Below, piece after piece: positions 62,490-64,000 of a stretch of DNA of 64,000 bases. Position numbers and translations under genes: made by a program. The notes under the pieces are model-generated. The model was not told where the DNA came from and made no database searches. It worked only from the letters and a program-made list of their open reading frames with translations. Each line of letters starts with the position of its first letter. The first letter of the stretch is position 1. Source of the DNA: Bradyrhizobium sp. SZCCHNS1050 (GTDB lineage: Bacteria; Pseudomonadota; Alphaproteobacteria; Rhizobiales; Xanthobacteraceae); assembly GCF_032484785.1 (NCBI RefSeq), contig NZ_JAUETR010000001.1:434001-498000 (forward strand), read 5' to 3'.

Positions 62490-63512
62490 ATGATGAGCTC
62501 GCAGCAGCTTTTGGCGCGTGCGTTGTGTCGGTCCGTTGTCCTGGTAGCTTGTGCGGCGGCATGGCCCGCGGCCGCCGCCGAGATCGAGGCAGCGACGCCG
62601 CCCGTCGCCGCGGAGCCGATCGCGACGTCGCCGCAGCCGACCGCAGCCGAGACTGCGCTGACGACCGCGTCGATCACTCCATCGGCTGTCCTGCCGGCGG
62701 ACGAACAGGCCGCGCCCGGCGCGGCGACCGAACCGCCCCGGCCCACTGTCGCCAGCGCCGACCGCATCGAGATCCTCGACGAGTGCCCCGACATCGATGC
62801 CTGCATCGATCGCTATCTGTGGGCGCTGTACGAGCGCGCGCCGAAGCTCGACAAGATCCGCGAGACCGAGCGCCGCGTCGTCACGGTCAAGCGCAAGGGA
62901 CGCATGGTGAAGGTGACGCGCAGCTTCACCAAGCTCGTCGACAACGACTTCACCTGGAAGGATCCGAAGGCGGCCGAGCGCATCGGCCGCAGCATGATGG
63001 AGTATGTGATCGGCGGCATGGACCGCGGCTTCAAGCTGAAGCTGTTCCACACCTTGCATGCCGCCGAGGCCGCAGGGCTCGCGCCCGGCATCACCAGCGG
63101 CTTCCGCGACGACTACCGGCAGGAGATCGCGAGCGGCCTGAAGGCCGCCAGCAACCGCTCCTATCACGGCGGCAGCCTGCGCGGCGGCTACGGCCACGGA
63201 CTCGCGGCCGACATCGTCAGCGTCAACGGCGCGACGCGCGCACAGCGCTGGGTGGCGACCGAGGCGCTGTGGAAATGGGTCGATGCCAACGGCAAGACGT
63301 TCGGCATCGGCCGGCCCTATCTCGATCACGACCCGCCGCATGTCGGCCCGGTCGACGGCGAGGAATATGCCAAGCATCGCGCGCCGGCCGTGAAGGTGGC
63401 AGCGGCGGAGACGAAGAAGCACAAGCGGATCGCGGCACGGCCTGAGCATCATGCGGCGAAGCGTACGAAGGCGATCCGCGCGTCGGCGCTGGCCTCGCGG
63501 CGAACGAGCTGA
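62490..63512 (+). CDS. Exported M15-family (DD-carboxypeptidase-like) peptidase
   Basis: 340 residues from ATG 62490 with GGGGAGG 5-6 bases upstream. The signal peptide is SVVLVACAAAWPAAAAEIE. A Pro/Ala/Thr-rich linker spans about residues 30-90. The catalytic domain has PGITSGFRDDYRQEIASG, SYHGGSLRGGYGHGLAADIV (His...Asp zinc ligands) and DHDPPHVGPVDG (last His), the layout of the M15 family. The C-terminal 40 residues are rich in Lys, Arg and His. It probably trims peptidoglycan peptides in the periplasm; the substrate has not been shown. Confidence 0.75.
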   Translation: MMSSQQLLARALCRSVVLVACAAAWPAAAAEIEAATPPVAAEPIATSPQPTAAETALTTASITPSAVLPADEQAAPGAATEPPRPTVASADRIEILDECPDIDACIDRYLWALYERAPKLDKIRETERRVVTVKRKGRMVKVTRSFTKLVDNDFTWKDPKAAERIGRSMMEYVIGGMDRGFKLKLFHTLHAAEAAGLAPGITSGFRDDYRQEIASGLKAASNRSYHGGSLRGGYGHGLAADIVSVNGATRAQRWVATEALWKWVDANGKTFGIGRPYLDHDPPHVGPVDGEEYAKHRAPAVKVAAAETKKHKRIAARPEHHAAKRTKAIRASALASRRTS

Positions 63513-63572
63513 TTGTCACGTTCACCGCAGGTCGCGGCGTTCCGCTGATTTCATAGAGCGCGCCGCGATCTC

Positions 63573-63689
63573 CGTCATTGCGAGGAGCAAAGCGACGAAG
63601 CAATCCAGAGTCCCGTCCACGACTCTGGATTGCTTCGCGGAGCTTGTCATCGGGCCGCGCACCTGCGGGGACAAGGTGGCTCGCAATGC
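63573..63689. repeat. Intergenic inverted repeat (GCGAGGAGCAAAGCGACGAAGC type)
   Basis: GAAGCAATCCAGAGTC at 63597-63612 is mirrored perfectly by GACTCTGGATTGCTTC at 63621-63636 around an 8-base loop. CATTGCGAGGAGC on the left has a partner in GGCTCGCAATG at the right end. It resembles one of the abundant repeat families of Bradyrhizobium-like genomes. Confidence 0.75.
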
Positions 63690-63739
63690 CGATCGGAGGC
63701 AGGCGCAGATTCAACTCACAACTACGCCGAAGCAAGCAA

Positions 63740-63764
63740 AAGGCCGGGGCAATGCCCCGGCCTT
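63740..63764 (-). terminator. Rho-independent terminator of ahcY
   Basis: AAGGCCGGGGC and GCCCCGGCCTT form a perfect 11-bp stem around a 3-base loop; on the minus strand it is followed by more T residues (CCTTTTGCTTG). It lies 30 bp downstream of the ahcY stop. Confidence 0.85.
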
Positions 63765-63794
63765 CGCCATGTCAGCCGCGCGGTGCGCCGGATA

Positions 63795-64000
63795 TCAGTA
63801 GCGGTAGTGGTCCGACTTGAACGGGCCTTCCGGCTTGACGCCGATGTAGGAGGCCTGGTCGGGGCGCAGCTTGGTGAGATTCACGCCGATCTTGGCGAGA
63901 TGCAGCATCGCCACCTTCTCGTCCAGCGACTTCGGCAGCACGTAGACTTCCTTCTTGTACTTGCCGTCCTTGTTGTTGGCGTAGAGCTCGATCTGGGCCA
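63795..64000 (-). CDS. ahcY: Adenosylhomocysteinase, C-terminal part (runs off the right edge)
   Basis: About 68 residues are visible. The minus strand reads [39 protein letters not shown], then [10 protein letters not shown] and KSDHYRY at the end, the highly conserved C-terminus of S-adenosylhomocysteine hydrolase, whose final Lys and Tyr complete the NAD site of the neighbouring subunit. The enzyme splits S-adenosylhomocysteine into adenosine and homocysteine and so removes the by-product of methylation. The rest of the gene lies beyond the window. Confidence 0.97.
   Translation of the reverse strand, partial: AQIELYANNKDGKYKKEVYVLPKSLDEKVAMLHLAKIGVNLTKLRPDQASYIGVKPEGPFKSDHYRY

Overview
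The window is a high-GC chromosomal segment of an alphaproteobacterium, most likely Bradyrhizobium or a close relative. The grounds are the gene content (rhizobial-type LPS core genes, a Caulobacter/rhizobium-type cpa pilus locus, LpxO, AhcY) and the intergenic palindromes, which resemble families I know from Bradyrhizobiaceae. No species assignment is attempted. No rRNA, tRNA or CRISPR array was seen.

Layout. (1) 1-13032, minus strand: a compact run of 15 genes, many overlapping by 4 bp, that looks like a surface-polysaccharide operon. It makes one or more unusual nucleotide-activated sugars: an HldE-like protein with its two domains in reversed order, a sugar-1-phosphate nucleotidyltransferase, an epimerase, a GmhA-like SIS isomerase, a 4,6-dehydratase-like SDR, a split transketolase, a zinc dehydrogenase, a HAD phosphatase, an APH-fold kinase, two methyltransferases, an RmlD-like reductase and glycosyltransferase(s). 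The divergent Wzm/Wzt pair (13714-15555) would export the glycan. (2) 16690-21770: an insertion-sequence graveyard with a group II intron remnant that keeps domain V, an apparently intact IS3-family element, two inverted halves of another IS3 transposase, a decayed IS4 transposase, an intact IS256-family element with 8-bp target duplications, and a possible IS66 scrap. (3) 21773-36084: LPS core and O-antigen genes: GT4, WecA/WbpL-type initiating transferase, WbpM/CapD-type dehydratase, O-antigen ligase, canonical HldE, HldD, WaaF-like heptosyltransferase, GmhA, GmhB, an LpcC-like GT4, GalE and an MsbA-like exporter. (4) 36118-40680: FAH-family hydrolase, a repeat-rich spacer, a small exported protein, LpxO, a 51-aa ORF with a strong Shine-Dalgarno sequence, and a PilZ protein. 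(5) 41355-47030: cpaBCDE of a Tad/Flp pilus, a convergent TadD-like TPR lipoprotein and a short PilZ protein. (6) 47161-57356: MobA-type flavin hydroxylase divergent from a MarR regulator, a Baeyer-Villiger-type monooxygenase, AlaX, an AraC regulator, a soluble triple-PAS chemoreceptor and a small P-loop kinase-like protein. (7) 57778-62006: a probable copper-acquisition group (DUF2946-like protein, OprC-like TonB receptor, PepSY-like protein, cytochrome b561-like protein). (8) To the right end: a small protein, an exported M15 peptidase-like protein and the 3' end of ahcY.

How it fits together. Two heptose-type pathways lie about 15 kb apart. The canonical one (gmhA, gmhB, hldE, hldD, waaF) builds ADP-L-glycero-D-manno-heptose for the LPS core. 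The divergent one (SIS, domain-swapped kinase/nucleotidyltransferase, HAD, nucleotidyltransferase, transketolase) probably builds a different higher-carbon sugar for the O-antigen or another exported glycan. That divergent operon is the most likely place for an undescribed pathway in this window; a link to the C10 sugar bradyrhizose is attractive but is inference only.
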